From: Candidatus Pelagibacter sp.
GTDB lineage: Bacteria > Pseudomonadota > Alphaproteobacteria > Pelagibacterales > Pelagibacteraceae
NCBI GenBank assembly: GCA_028095445.1
Contig: JAOHCJ010000001.1
Span: 1-64,000, forward strand
Direction of reading: 5' to 3'
DNA length: 64,000 nucleotides
Shown here: piece by piece, positions 8,646-17,340 of the stretch
How the letters are laid out: each line of letters starts with the position of its first letter
How positions within the stretch are numbered: the first letter of the stretch is position 1
Program-made: the position numbers and the translations under genes
The notes under the pieces: model-generated
Told to the model about the DNA's origin: nothing
Databases searched by the model: none
What the model saw: the letters and a program-made list of their open reading frames with translations, nothing else

Positions 8646-9805
8646 TTATACAGGTCCACTAAAGCTTTTGCTTTAATATAATTTTCATTGAATTCATGTT
8701 TTGCATTACTGTCAATTACTACTCCAGATGCAACTGAAATTTCAGATTGGTTTTGATAATTTAAGATAGATCTAATAATTATATTAAACCTCATATCACC
8801 ATTAAATTTAAAGTATCCAAAACTTCCTGTATAAATATTTCTATTTTCTTTTTCTTGAGTATTAAGAAGATTTAGAGTGCTAATCTTAGGGCATCCTATT
8901 ACAGAGCCACCTGGCATCATCGCTTTGATTATTTCTAGATTTGAAATATTTTTTTTCAATTTACCTGCTACTAAACTTACATAATGATAAAGATCCTTGT
9001 ATTCCTCTACAATTTTTTTTTTAATAATTTTAACAGATCCAGGTTTACATATTTTGGATAGGTCACTTCTTTCCATATCAACGATCATATTATGCTCCTT
9101 GGTTTCTTTTGTATTTTTCTTAAAGAAGAGCAACGCCTTAATTTTATTGAGATTTTTAGTTTTTTTTAATGTTCCTGCTATAGGTTTGGTGGATATAAAG
9201 TTATTTTTTTTTGTTATTAAATTTTCGGGTGAGCAGCTTATTACGGAATAATCTTGATCTTTAATCATAAAAGCTTCTGGTGCCATATTAGTTTTTGCAA
9301 GTCTACAAAAAAAATCCAAAGGGTCTATTTTAGATTTATTTTTATATTTTGTACAAATTTTTATTTGATATGTTTCGCCTGATCTAATTTTTCTCTTGAA
9401 TTTATTAAAAATATTTTTGTAAGAATTTTTACTTAGATTAACTTTAAAAACTTTGTTAGATTTAACAGATTTTAATGCTGTGTAGTCTAATTTATTTGAA
9501 AGTCTTACTTTAGTTTCTGGTTTGTAAAAAATTCCTTTTGGAAATTTTAAACTTTTTTGTTTTTTTAATCTAATACCTATTAAGTTATTCAAGATTTCGT
9601 AACCAAAAAAACCTAAAAAGAGATCTGTATCTTTATTTGTTGATTTTTTTTTATTTGCTTTGTTAATAAAATTTTTAATATTTCTATTAGTTAAAATAAT
9701 TTTTTTTGAGAAGTCTGTATATAAATCAAAACCTTTTAATGATTTATAAATAATAAAAGGTTTTTTTGAATCAGATATTTCTTTTAAATAATTTATTTTA
9801 GTCAA
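8642..9805 (-). CDS. pabB: Chorismate-utilising enzyme, aminodeoxychorismate synthase component I (PabB-like)
   Basis: 387 residues with the chorismate-binding C-terminal core: GETYQIKICTKYK, FMIKDQDYSVISCSPENLI, KPIAGT, HNMIVDMERSDLS, MMPGGSVIGCPK, YTGSFGYF and DMRFNIIIRS. The motif is PIAGT rather than PIKGT, which carries the Lys nucleophile of E. coli-type PabB. The N-terminal domain is short, more like stand-alone PabB than TrpE. The first gene of pabB-pabA-pabC-HIT; the gene order supports ADC synthase, although anthranilate synthase activity cannot be excluded. Confidence 0.8.
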   Translation of the reverse strand: MTKINYLKEISDSKKPFIIYKSLKGFDLYTDFSKKIILTNRNIKNFINKANKKKSTNKDTDLFLGFFGYEILNNLIGIRLKKQKSLKFPKGIFYKPETKVRLSNKLDYTALKSVKSNKVFKVNLSKNSYKNIFNKFKRKIRSGETYQIKICTKYKNKSKIDPLDFFCRLAKTNMAPEAFMIKDQDYSVISCSPENLITKKNNFISTKPIAGTLKKTKNLNKIKALLFFKKNTKETKEHNMIVDMERSDLSKICKPGSVKIIKKKIVEEYKDLYHYVSLVAGKLKKNISNLEIIKAMMPGGSVIGCPKISTLNLLNTQEKENRNIYTGSFGYFKFNGDMRFNIIIRSILNYQNQSEISVASGVVIDSNAKHEFNENYIKAKALVDLYK

Positions 9806-9809
9806 TTTT

Positions 9810-11030
9810 CTAAGTTGTTTGTAATCTTTTAACTTGATTTTCTTTTATTGGTAAATGTATCAATCCTGCAAAGATTGATAATGCAATAGAAACGTACCAG
9901 GCATAATCATAAGATCCATAAACTTCTTTAAACACACCACCTAGAAAGGCACCAAAAAATGATCCTATTTGATGACTTAAAAAAACAATTCCATATAATA
10001 AACCCATATATTTTGTACCAAATATAAAACCAACAATGCCTGCAGTTGGAGGAACAGTAGCTAGCCACAAAAATCCAAAAGTAATTCCAAATAACACTGC
10101 TAATGTTGGGCTCGGTGGTAAAAATATAAACAATGCTATTACAATTCCCCTAGTAAAATAAATAAAACTCAGAATTAACTTTTTTGAAAATTTTGTAGAT
10201 AGATATCCCGACGTAAGAGTTCCAAAAATATTAAATAAACCAATCATAGATAATAAAGTTGCAGCACACCAACCTGGTAAACCTTTGTCATTTAAATATG
10301 CTGGTATATGGGTTGCTACTAAAGTTATATGCCAACCACAAACAAAAAACCCTAGTGTTAAATAAATGTAGCTTTTGTTATTAAAAGCTTCTTTCAGAGC
10401 ACCCAATGCTGTTTGTTTATCATTAATTATTCCCCCTGAAACATTTTTAGGAGTGGTCAATAGAAAAGCTAAAAATAAACCAATAACTATAAATATAGAA
10501 AAAAATAACAATGTGTTTGACCAACCGTATTCAACTAAAGACATTCTAGTAAACAAAGGAGAAACAAAATATCCAAATGAACCTGCGGCTGTAACAATAC
10601 CAGTTGCAATTGTTCTATTTGATGAAGGAAAATGTTTTGAAACTACTGAAACTGGAATGCTGACAGCTGTTGCCCCTAAACCAATACCAATTAAAATTCC
10701 CATATTTACTATAAAATAGAAACCTTTATTAAACCCTGAATAAAGAAGTAGGATGCCCGCAAGATAAAAAACAAAACCTATAAAAACTGCTACATGGCCA
10801 CCATATTTATCAGTAATAATTCCAAACCATGGACCAAATAAACCCCATAAAAACATTTGAAGACCAATGGCAAAACTAAATTGTCTTAAAGTGATTTCTA
10901 AATCTAGCTCAAAATCAAAATAAAACATTCCAAAAGTTTGTCTGATTCCAAGAGATATTATTACAATTAAGCTAGCTGCTATTAAAGTAACTAGTGCTTT
11001 TTTATTTATAATAAATTTTTCAGAACTCAT
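9810..11030 (-). CDS. Major facilitator superfamily transporter (OxlT/monocarboxylate-type)
   Basis: 406 residues with about 12 hydrophobic segments and MFS hallmarks: G-x3-D-x-x-G in GIITDKYGGH between TM2 and TM3, and TSGYLSTKFSKK in the second half. The pattern resembles the OxlT/MCT branch that moves small organic anions. It overlaps the next upstream minus-strand gene (C-S lyase-like) by four bases (ATGA), so both are expressed together; the substrate may be a sulfur amino acid or an oxo acid, but that is inference. Confidence 0.85.
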   Translation of the reverse strand: MSSEKFIINKKALVTLIAASLIVIISLGIRQTFGMFYFDFELDLEITLRQFSFAIGLQMFLWGLFGPWFGIITDKYGGHVAVFIGFVFYLAGILLLYSGFNKGFYFIVNMGILIGIGLGATAVSIPVSVVSKHFPSSNRTIATGIVTAAGSFGYFVSPLFTRMSLVEYGWSNTLLFFSIFIVIGLFLAFLLTTPKNVSGGIINDKQTALGALKEAFNNKSYIYLTLGFFVCGWHITLVATHIPAYLNDKGLPGWCAATLLSMIGLFNIFGTLTSGYLSTKFSKKLILSFIYFTRGIVIALFIFLPPSPTLAVLFGITFGFLWLATVPPTAGIVGFIFGTKYMGLLYGIVFLSHQIGSFFGAFLGGVFKEVYGSYDYAWYVSIALSIFAGLIHLPIKENQVKRLQTT

Positions 11031-12202
11031 TTTATGAATTTAAGAGATTTTTTTAAATCTTCAATGAGATCTTTTGGATCCTCCAAACCAATATGTAACC
11101 TAACCAGATGCTCGTCTTTAGGTAAATTCATAAACTTTCTATTTCCAGTTTCTCTAAATTCTTGGTGTAATGCCAAACTTTCAAATCCACCCCAACTATA
11201 TCCATAACCAAATAATTTAAGAGAATTGACAAATTTTCTAACAGAATTAATATTTTTTGATTTAATTTTTAAACCCATTAATCCTGAAGCACCTGAATAG
11301 TATTTTTTCCACATTCTAAAATTAAATGAGTTTTTTTTATATGGATATAAAAGTTTTATATTTTTATATTTAGATAAAAAACTTGCTACTTTTTTTGCAT
11401 TTTCTTGATGTCTGTCCAATCTAACATCCAAAGTTCTTAACCCTCTTGTTATCAAATAAGCATCATCTGGACCTAACCTTAATCCTGTAATTTTTTCTGC
11501 AACTTTAACTTTATTAAAAACTTTTTTATTTACAGCTAAACTTCCTCCCATTACATCTGAATGACCAGAGTAGTATTTCGTAGCTGATACAATTGACATA
11601 TCAAAACCAAATTTTATTGGTTTAAAAAAATATGGAGTCGCCCATGTGTTATCAATAGCTGTTAAAATATTTTTTTTTTTTGCAATTGATATTATTTTTC
11701 CCAAATCTTGAAACTCAAATGAATTGCTTCCTGGATTTTCAACAAAAATCAATTTTGTTTTTTTGGTTATGTTTTTTTGTAATGTTTTTAAATCATGAGG
11801 ATTATAAAAAATTGTTTTTATACTAAACTCTTTTAAAAAATCTTCTGTTAGAGTTCGTGTCGGACTATAAACTGGATCTGCACAAATAATTTCATCTCCT
11901 GGACGGACTACACTAAAGATTGCTAAGAAAACTGATCCAAATCCTGTTGGTGTTGTAAAAACATGATAACTTTCCTCCATTTTATTCAAAATTTTTGAAA
12001 GTATGTGAGTTGTGGATGTTCCCTGTCTTCCATAATCAAAATGACCACCCGTAGGATCTATTTTTGCTTTATTTTGCATTTTTCTGATATCCTGCATAGA
12101 TTTAAAAATTATAGTCGATGCTCTGACAACAGGAGGGTTAACTGACTGATTATGGTAATCTTTTGCAGTATGTTTAAGGAAAGTTTTGAAGGATTTAACC
12201 AT
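11027..12202 (-). CDS. metC: Cys/Met metabolism PLP enzyme (cystathionine beta-lyase-like)
   Basis: 391 residues of the Cys/Met gamma-family. Visible are the PLP-binding segment SATKYYSGHSDVMGGSL with its Schiff-base Lys, the DNTWATPYFFKP block, and the C-terminal WGGFESLALHQE and HLVRLHIGLEDPKDLIEDL. The WGGFESL signature is typical of MetC-type cystathionine beta-lyases, which cleave cystathionine to homocysteine, pyruvate and ammonia, and also of cysteine desulfhydrases. It heads a two-gene operon with the MFS transporter (4-bp overlap). Specificity among the family cannot be settled from motifs. Confidence 0.82.
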   Translation of the reverse strand: MVKSFKTFLKHTAKDYHNQSVNPPVVRASTIIFKSMQDIRKMQNKAKIDPTGGHFDYGRQGTSTTHILSKILNKMEESYHVFTTPTGFGSVFLAIFSVVRPGDEIICADPVYSPTRTLTEDFLKEFSIKTIFYNPHDLKTLQKNITKKTKLIFVENPGSNSFEFQDLGKIISIAKKKNILTAIDNTWATPYFFKPIKFGFDMSIVSATKYYSGHSDVMGGSLAVNKKVFNKVKVAEKITGLRLGPDDAYLITRGLRTLDVRLDRHQENAKKVASFLSKYKNIKLLYPYKKNSFNFRMWKKYYSGASGLMGLKIKSKNINSVRKFVNSLKLFGYGYSWGGFESLALHQEFRETGNRKFMNLPKDEHLVRLHIGLEDPKDLIEDLKKSLKFIK

Positions 12203-12275
12203 AAAAAATTTGATATGTTGATTTGAGAATGCTATATCCCTGCCACTACGTCAATAAAATTATAAATAGGAAAAT

Positions 12276-12359
12276 ATGGGATACCCAAAAAAGCATAGAG
12301 GCCGAAGAAAACAAGGCTCTAAAAAAAGAAGAGCTAAAAGAAAAAATAAGAAAAAGTAG
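12276..12359 (+). CDS. 27-aa extremely basic microprotein
   Basis: An ATG at 12276, preceded at proper spacing by TAGGAA, opens a 27-codon ORF ending TAG at 12359. More than half of the residues are Lys or Arg (it starts MGYPKKHRGRRK and ends in KKK). Such composition is usual in tiny ribosomal or nucleic-acid-binding proteins (for example Thx-type 30S proteins), but I see no sequence match to Thx, S22 or the COX24-like family. It lies 11 bp before the membrane protein gene at 12371 and is probably co-transcribed with it. Confidence 0.55.
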   Translation: MGYPKKHRGRRKQGSKKRRAKRKNKKK

Positions 12360-12370
12360 TAGTTCTTTTA

Positions 12371-13063
12371 ATGGATAAAATTAAGAACATTAAATTCATT
12401 AGTATTTGGATATTCATAGTTCCATTCATAGCAATTAATGCTTGTCTATACGTATCAACGCAATTTACAGAGTTATTTGAAGAAGGAAAAGCAATATACG
12501 GAACAATATTTCCATACATTGATGGAAAAGCTTCCATAAGTCGTACAGCTAGATATTTCCCTACTTATTTTATTTTTAAACCAGCTATGTTTTTAACTTC
12601 ATTTCTACTAATTAAATACTGGCTTTATAATGCTGAAGTAATTCAATATTTACAAAAAGATCATAAATATAAAAAAAAAATACTCTTTTTTGGAATAGCC
12701 TCTGCAATAGCTTTAACAATCCATTCAATATTTTTAGGTATTAAATTTGATAATGATTTATATAAACTGTTTAGAAGAGTAGTAATGCTTTCATTTATTG
12801 TTTTTGAGATTGTTGCGCAAGCTTATTTAGTTGCAACATTTTATTCATTAAAAGAAAAACTAGATAGATTTATAAATAAAAAATATCTAAAAATTAAATT
12901 ATTTTTAGTTTCTACTTTAATAATAGTTGCTATAATCAGTATTCCTTTGATATCTCTTCCTGGAAATAAATTTTTAAAGCACGCTTTGGAATGGGATTAT
13001 TTCTTAGGGGTTATAACTTTTTATTTGCTTACTTTTTTGATGTGGAAAAATAAGAATAATTAA
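12371..13063 (+). CDS. Six-TM integral membrane protein of unknown function
   Basis: 230 residues with about six hydrophobic segments (near 10-27, 72-84, 104-123, 137-155, 174-195 and 208-225). A loop with [21 protein letters not shown] between TM1 and TM2, and the overall size, are reminiscent of the Frag1/DRAM/Sfk1 family, but the resemblance is weak. It follows the basic 27-aa ORF and its end overlaps the end of convergent mnmA by 4 bp. No substrate or partner is suggested. Confidence 0.65.
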   Translation: MDKIKNIKFISIWIFIVPFIAINACLYVSTQFTELFEEGKAIYGTIFPYIDGKASISRTARYFPTYFIFKPAMFLTSFLLIKYWLYNAEVIQYLQKDHKYKKKILFFGIASAIALTIHSIFLGIKFDNDLYKLFRRVVMLSFIVFEIVAQAYLVATFYSLKEKLDRFINKKYLKIKLFLVSTLIIVAIISIPLISLPGNKFLKHALEWDYFLGVITFYLLTFLMWKNKNN

Positions 13064-14175
13064 TTTTTTATCCAACCTCCACCTAGAACTTTATATCCTA
13101 AATTGTTTTTAGAATAAAATACACACGCTTGACCTGGTGCTATACCTTGTTCTTCCTCCAATAAATCGATATTAGCTGCAGTATCTTTAATTTCAATATT
13201 TGCTTTAATTAATTTTCCAGTAGATCTTACTTTGACAAATAAATCTTGATCGAAATCTTTTTTGTTTTTTGTTATTATATTCAAATCCCTTAAATCAATT
13301 TTTGTTTTAATTAAGTTTTCTTTACTACCAACAATTATTTCATTTTTATCTGCAATAATCTTTACAACATACAAAGGGTTTTTATCAGAAATCTTAATTC
13401 CTTTTCTTTGACCAATTGTATAATTAATAATTCCGTCATGCACACCAATCACTTCTCCCTGAATATTCTTTACATTTCCTTTATTAAACGAATTAGGTCT
13501 AAATTTTTCTATTACAGATGCATAATCGCCATTTGGAACAAAGCAAATATCTTGACTGTCAGGTTTATCTGCAACATTAAGATTTAATTTTCTAGCAATA
13601 TCTCTTGTTTCATCTTTTAACAAATTACCAAGAGGAAATCTTAAAAAATTAAGTTGTTCTTTTGTTGTATTAAACAAAAAATAACTTTGGTCTCTATTGG
13701 AGTCTACTCCTCTATACATTTCGGTATTATTTCCTTCTGTAACACTTTTTACATAGTGCCCAGTAACTAAAGCATCTGCTTTTAAATTTTTTGCCTCTTT
13801 AAATAAATCTGTAAATTTAACTGTCTGGTTACACTGAACACATGGTATTGGAGTTTCACCATTTAAATAACTATCTATAAAGTTGTCAATAACACCTTCT
13901 TTAAATTTGTTTTGATAATACAGTATTTTATGTTCTATCTTTAACTTTTCAGCCACACGTTTAGCATCCATGATATCTTGACCTGCACAACATTGTTTTG
14001 ATTGTGCGGTTTCTTTGGTGTCATTATACAGCTTAAGTGTAATCCCAATCACATTGTAACCTTCATTTTTCATCATTGCTGCGACTGTAGATGAATCTAC
14101 TCCACCAGACATAGCAACTACCACCAAAGTATCTTTTGGTGCTTTAGCTATTCCAATTGAATTCAATTTTGTCAT
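13060..14175 (-). CDS. mnmA: tRNA-specific 2-thiouridylase MnmA
   Basis: 371 residues, the family's usual length. The PP-loop motif SGGVDSS (residues 23-29) binds [10 protein letters not shown] and DSQDICFVP carry the two catalytic cysteines, and TGHYVK and NYTIGQRKG are conserved MnmA blocks. The enzyme thiolates U34 of Lys, Glu and Gln tRNAs in the cytoplasm. It is a single-gene unit on the minus strand with a divergent small operon (DUF3553-cysQ) starting 43 bp away. Confidence 0.96.
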   Translation of the reverse strand: MTKLNSIGIAKAPKDTLVVVAMSGGVDSSTVAAMMKNEGYNVIGITLKLYNDTKETAQSKQCCAGQDIMDAKRVAEKLKIEHKILYYQNKFKEGVIDNFIDSYLNGETPIPCVQCNQTVKFTDLFKEAKNLKADALVTGHYVKSVTEGNNTEMYRGVDSNRDQSYFLFNTTKEQLNFLRFPLGNLLKDETRDIARKLNLNVADKPDSQDICFVPNGDYASVIEKFRPNSFNKGNVKNIQGEVIGVHDGIINYTIGQRKGIKISDKNPLYVVKIIADKNEIIVGSKENLIKTKIDLRDLNIITKNKKDFDQDLFVKVRSTGKLIKANIEIKDTAANIDLLEEEQGIAPGQACVFYSKNNLGYKVLGGGWIKN

Positions 14176-14217
14176 ATTTAATGATATTTATTCTTTTATT
14201 AAGTATAAGTAAATTAA

Positions 14218-14388
14218 ATGATTTTAGATTATGAACCAGGCGACAAAGTCACTAATCCAGACAATAAAGATTGGGGTATTGGACAAGTACAATCGATAAT
14301 TAATGGCAAAGTAACTATCAATTTTGAAAATGTTGGAAAAAAAGTAATTATTGCTAATAAAATTAAATTAGAAAGAGTTGATAAATGA
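14218..14388 (+). CDS. DUF3553 family small protein
   Basis: A 56-residue ORF from the ATG at 14218 to the TGA at 14386-14388. It matches the DUF3553 pattern common in alphaproteobacteria: PGDKVTNPDNKDWGIGQVQS, then VTINFENVGKKVI. The family is small and beta-rich, resembling the CarD/RapA-type barrel found in RNA-polymerase-binding proteins, but no function is established. Its stop overlaps the cysQ start (ATGA), so the two are translationally coupled. Confidence 0.85.
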   Translation: MILDYEPGDKVTNPDNKDWGIGQVQSIINGKVTINFENVGKKVIIANKIKLERVDK

Positions 14389-15155
14389 ATATTGAAGAAA
14401 GAAAAAAGATAACACTTTCACTAATAGATACATTTAATGAAGCTGGAGATCTTGCCCTAAATTTAAGAAAAGCCGGACTTAAAAAAGAAATAAAATCTGA
14501 CAATACACCTGTCAGCAATGGTGATATTGAAGTTAATAAACTGTTATCAAAAAAAATTTTAGAAATAACTCCAAATATTGCAATAGTTTCAGAAGAAAAT
14601 TCTGCTCATAAAAATGATAAAAACCTAAAGGATTTTTGGCTAATCGATCCAATAGATGGAACAAGAGATTATATAAATAATAAGGATGAATTTACATTAA
14701 ATGCAGCTTTAATTTTAGATAAAAAACCCGCAATAGGTATTATCACAGCACCTGGAAAAAAAAGAATTTTTTATTCATATGGAATATCAAATAGTTTTGA
14801 AGTGAGTAATGACCAACAAATCATTTTAACTAATAAAAAAAAAATTTATTCTGGTATTAAAGCAGTTAGTTATTCAAATGAAATAAAACCAGAAATTTTA
14901 GAAATACATAATAGATACAAAGTTACATCACATCAAAAAATGAAAAGTTCATTAAAATTTTGTGTAGTTGCTGCTGCTGAATTTGATATTTATGTTGCTG
15001 AACCAAGAGCTTGTGAATGGGATATTGCAGCAGGACATGCAATATTAATACATGCAGGTGGTGAAGTAACTGATTTTGAGGGTAAAGAAATATTGTACGG
15101 AAAACCTAATTTTAAAAACCCAAGTATTATTATAAAAAATAAAAATATTATCTAA
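14385..15155 (+). CDS. cysQ: 3'(2'),5'-bisphosphate nucleotidase CysQ-like (IMPase superfamily)
   Basis: 256 residues with the lithium-sensitive phosphatase motifs: EEN near residue 66 for metal 1, DPIDGTRDYI for metals and phosphate, and ACEWDIAAGHAIL at the C-terminal site. CysQ hydrolyses 3'-phosphoadenosine-5'-phosphate to AMP. Cultured SAR11 are known to lack assimilatory sulfate reduction, so the PAP source here might be acyl-carrier-protein maturation. It is coupled by overlaps to DUF3553 upstream (ATGA) and a 45-aa membrane ORF downstream (TAATG). Confidence 0.85.
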   Translation: MNIEERKKITLSLIDTFNEAGDLALNLRKAGLKKEIKSDNTPVSNGDIEVNKLLSKKILEITPNIAIVSEENSAHKNDKNLKDFWLIDPIDGTRDYINNKDEFTLNAALILDKKPAIGIITAPGKKRIFYSYGISNSFEVSNDQQIILTNKKKIYSGIKAVSYSNEIKPEILEIHNRYKVTSHQKMKSSLKFCVVAAAEFDIYVAEPRACEWDIAAGHAILIHAGGEVTDFEGKEILYGKPNFKNPSIIIKNKNII

Positions 15156-15292
15156 TGGGTGAACAATTAAGAATAATACTAATTATAATCGTTTCAGTTT
15201 CGATTTTTGGCTTGCTAGTTTTTGTATTTGTTAGGAATTATATAAAAAATAAAATTAATCACTTGGTAAAAAAAGAAAATAAATTAAAGTAA
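15155..15292 (+). CDS. 45-aa single-TM microprotein
   Basis: The ATG at 15155 overlaps the cysQ stop (TAATG) and opens a 45-codon ORF ending at 15292. Residues about 5-27 are strongly hydrophobic (RIILIIIVSVSIFGLLVFVFV), followed by a basic tail with seven Lys/Arg-rich positions, so it should be a single-pass membrane protein with the C terminus inside. The tight coupling to cysQ argues that it is real. Its 3' end overlaps the 3' end of recX on the other strand by 9 bp. Function unknown. Confidence 0.6.
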   Translation: MGEQLRIILIIIVSVSIFGLLVFVFVRNYIKNKINHLVKKENKLK

Positions 15293-15847
15293 CTTAATAA
15301 TTTTAGTATATTCATCTTTATCAATATCCATTATTCTTTTTGAAGTTTCAAAGTCAAAACCATTTCTAGCAAGAAGTGAGATATCTTTTTTATAAAATAA
15401 AGACCTATTGTCCTCTGTTCGAGCAGGTCCAATCCTTTTTTTTTTACAAATTTTTATTCCTGAAAAAAAATCTTGATCAGAGTTATCTTCTTTAATTTTA
15501 TCTAATGTCTCTTTGATATAAGTGTCATTTATACCCTTTCCTATCAAATAACTTCTTATTTTATTTATAGAACTTCCTCTTTGTATTAAGCTTCTAGATT
15601 TACTTTCTGAATAAAATTTATCACTAATAAATTTACTTTTTTCAAGATCAACTAAAACAATATCAATTAAATTGGTGATATCTTGTTTTTTTACATTTGG
15701 TACTGCTGCCTTGAGGTATTTTTTTAAAAGATAGGTTCTTAATTGTTGCTTAGAAGGTGCATATTTTTCAACATAAGCGAAAGAAAAGTTTCTCATTTCT
15801 TCCATGGTTACTTCTAGTGTTTTTTTTCTATTTCTCATAGGAATCAT
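15284..15847 (-). CDS. recX: Regulatory protein RecX
   Basis: 187 residues with three-helix repeats typical of RecX: SKQQLRTYLLKKYLK, DKFYSESKSRSLIQRGSSINKIRSYLIGKGI and the C-terminal DISLLARNGFDFETSKRIM. RecX modulates RecA filaments. recA is not adjacent here. The first Met (15847) and the fourth codon (15838) are both possible starts; no Shine-Dalgarno separates them. The C-terminal half is very basic (KICKKKR), consistent with DNA/RecA-filament binding. Confidence 0.8.
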   Translation of the reverse strand: MIPMRNRKKTLEVTMEEMRNFSFAYVEKYAPSKQQLRTYLLKKYLKAAVPNVKKQDITNLIDIVLVDLEKSKFISDKFYSESKSRSLIQRGSSINKIRSYLIGKGINDTYIKETLDKIKEDNSDQDFFSGIKICKKKRIGPARTEDNRSLFYKKDISLLARNGFDFETSKRIMDIDKDEYTKIIKLL

Positions 15848-15875
15848 GATATCTTGTAATATAATACTCTATAAA

Positions 15876-16349
15876 ATGATTGAACAAATTTATACATACT
15901 TTACATTTGAAATGATTTATCTATGGTTGAATCTTGGAATTCTACCTTTTTGGTTTACTCTAATTTTTTTTCCTCAATCACAAATATCTAGACTTTTTGT
16001 CACTTCTATTTTTCCAATATTTATTCTTAGCTTAACTTATGCCTATTTAATTTATGTGTCTTTGTTAAACGGGTATGATTTTTTACAAAATTTTAAACTT
16101 TATTTAGGACTAAATGAGATTTCAAATTTATTTGAGAATCAATCATTCTTAATTCTATTTTGGGTTCACTTTTTGAGTATAAATTTATTTTGTGGTGGTT
16201 GGATTGTGAAAGACTCCCAATTGTTTAATATGAATAAAATTCTTATATCAATACCACTTATTTTCACTTATTTGATTGGTCCCATTGGGTTAATGGTTTA
16301 TTGGATCATTAGAATTTTCTATGCCAAAAGAATAAGTCTTTATGACTAA
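15876..16349 (+). CDS. ABA4-like (DUF4281) membrane protein
   Basis: From the ATG at 15876 the product is 157 residues with four hydrophobic segments. The conserved pattern (LWLNLGILPFW, then WVHFLSINLFCGGWIVKDSQ, then TYLIGPIGLMVYWIIR) is that of the ABA4/DUF4281 family, named after a plant protein needed for neoxanthin formation; its role in bacteria is unknown, perhaps in carotenoid or retinal metabolism. An upstream in-frame ATG exists at 15804 but overlaps recX and adds a poorly matching N terminus. The end overlaps the next gene by 8 bp. Confidence 0.75.
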   Translation: MIEQIYTYFTFEMIYLWLNLGILPFWFTLIFFPQSQISRLFVTSIFPIFILSLTYAYLIYVSLLNGYDFLQNFKLYLGLNEISNLFENQSFLILFWVHFLSINLFCGGWIVKDSQLFNMNKILISIPLIFTYLIGPIGLMVYWIIRIFYAKRISLYD

Positions 16350-16923
16350 ATCAATAGATTTTTATTTTGATTTTATTAGTCCTTACTCTTACTTGGCGCA
16401 CAATAAAATTAAAGTTTTAAGAAAAAAAGGTGTTAATTTTAACTATAAGCCAATCTTAGTTGGTGGACTTCATAATTTACAAGGGATAACAGCTCCAGCT
16501 TTTATCAAACCAAAACTAAATCATATGATTAATGATTGCTTTCTTTTTGCCAAAAAAGATAATTTTGAATTTATTTGGAATTCAAATTTTCCTATTAATT
16601 CTTTATATTTAATGCGTGGATACATTTTTATAGAAAAAAATAAAAAAGATTTATATTTAGACATAATGTTTGATGGTTACTGGAAAGATAACTTAGATAT
16701 TTCAAAAAAAGAGAATTTAATAAGACTTCTTAAAAAATGTAGTATTGATGACAATTTTTTTTTTGAAGGTATTAACAATCCTAAAATAAAAGATGAATTA
16801 AAATCTGTTACTCAAAAAGCTCATGATAAAGATATATTTGGTGCGCCCACATTTATTGTAAATAATAAAATATTTTGGGGACAAGATAGATTAGAATTTG
16901 CTTTAGAAGAGTATAATAAATAG
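16342..16923 (+). CDS. 2-hydroxychromene-2-carboxylate isomerase-like DsbA-fold protein
   Basis: 193 residues. The N terminus IDFYFDFISPYSYLA is the hallmark of the DsbA-related HCCA isomerase/kappa GST group: the thioredoxin-fold active site has SPYSY instead of CxxC and uses glutathione. FGAPTFIVNNKIFWGQDRL near the C terminus is the conserved cis-Pro region. In naphthalene degraders the enzyme isomerises HCCA, but many bacteria carry homologues without such a pathway, so the true substrate is open. Overlaps the ABA4-like gene by 8 bp. Confidence 0.85.
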   Translation: MTKSIDFYFDFISPYSYLAHNKIKVLRKKGVNFNYKPILVGGLHNLQGITAPAFIKPKLNHMINDCFLFAKKDNFEFIWNSNFPINSLYLMRGYIFIEKNKKDLYLDIMFDGYWKDNLDISKKENLIRLLKKCSIDDNFFFEGINNPKIKDELKSVTQKAHDKDIFGAPTFIVNNKIFWGQDRLEFALEEYNK

Positions 16924-16924
16924 T

Positions 16925-17308
16925 CTAAACTATTTTAAAGTCACTTTGACTTATTGCTGCAAAACCCCCATCAATATGTGAAACCCTTTCAAATCCCATT
17001 TCTTTTAAAGATTTGGCAGCTAAAGCTGATCTTAAACCTCCAGCACAAAATAAAATTATTTCTTTACTCATATCAATTTTTCCACTTTTAAAATATGGTC
17101 CCTCTGGATCTAACCAAAATTCTAACATTCCACGAGGTATATGGTTTGAATTTTCAATTCTGCCAGTTTTGTCTAATTCACCTTTTTCTCTAATATCTAT
17201 TAATGTACATTTATCCTCATTAGAAAGCTTTAATGCTTCATCTGCAGTAATTGTTTTAACTTCACTTAAAGCTTCAGTGACTAGAGTTTGTGATGATTTA
17301 ATGGCCAT
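16925..17308 (-). CDS. Rhodanese-like domain protein
   Basis: 127 residues, a single rhodanese domain. It shows LIDIREKGELDKTGRIENSNHIPRG and the active-site loop LFCAGGLRSA with its catalytic Cys, ending in GFERVSHIDGGFAA. It would transfer sulfane sulfur or act as a sulfur carrier in the cytoplasm. No signal peptide. It ends 2 bp from the convergent isomerase gene and starts 32 bp from the divergent glycosyltransferase gene. Confidence 0.9.
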   Translation of the reverse strand: MAIKSSQTLVTEALSEVKTITADEALKLSNEDKCTLIDIREKGELDKTGRIENSNHIPRGMLEFWLDPEGPYFKSGKIDMSKEIILFCAGGLRSALAAKSLKEMGFERVSHIDGGFAAISQSDFKIV

Positions 17309-17340
17309 AATATTGTAAAAATTTAACTATAAACTATTAT

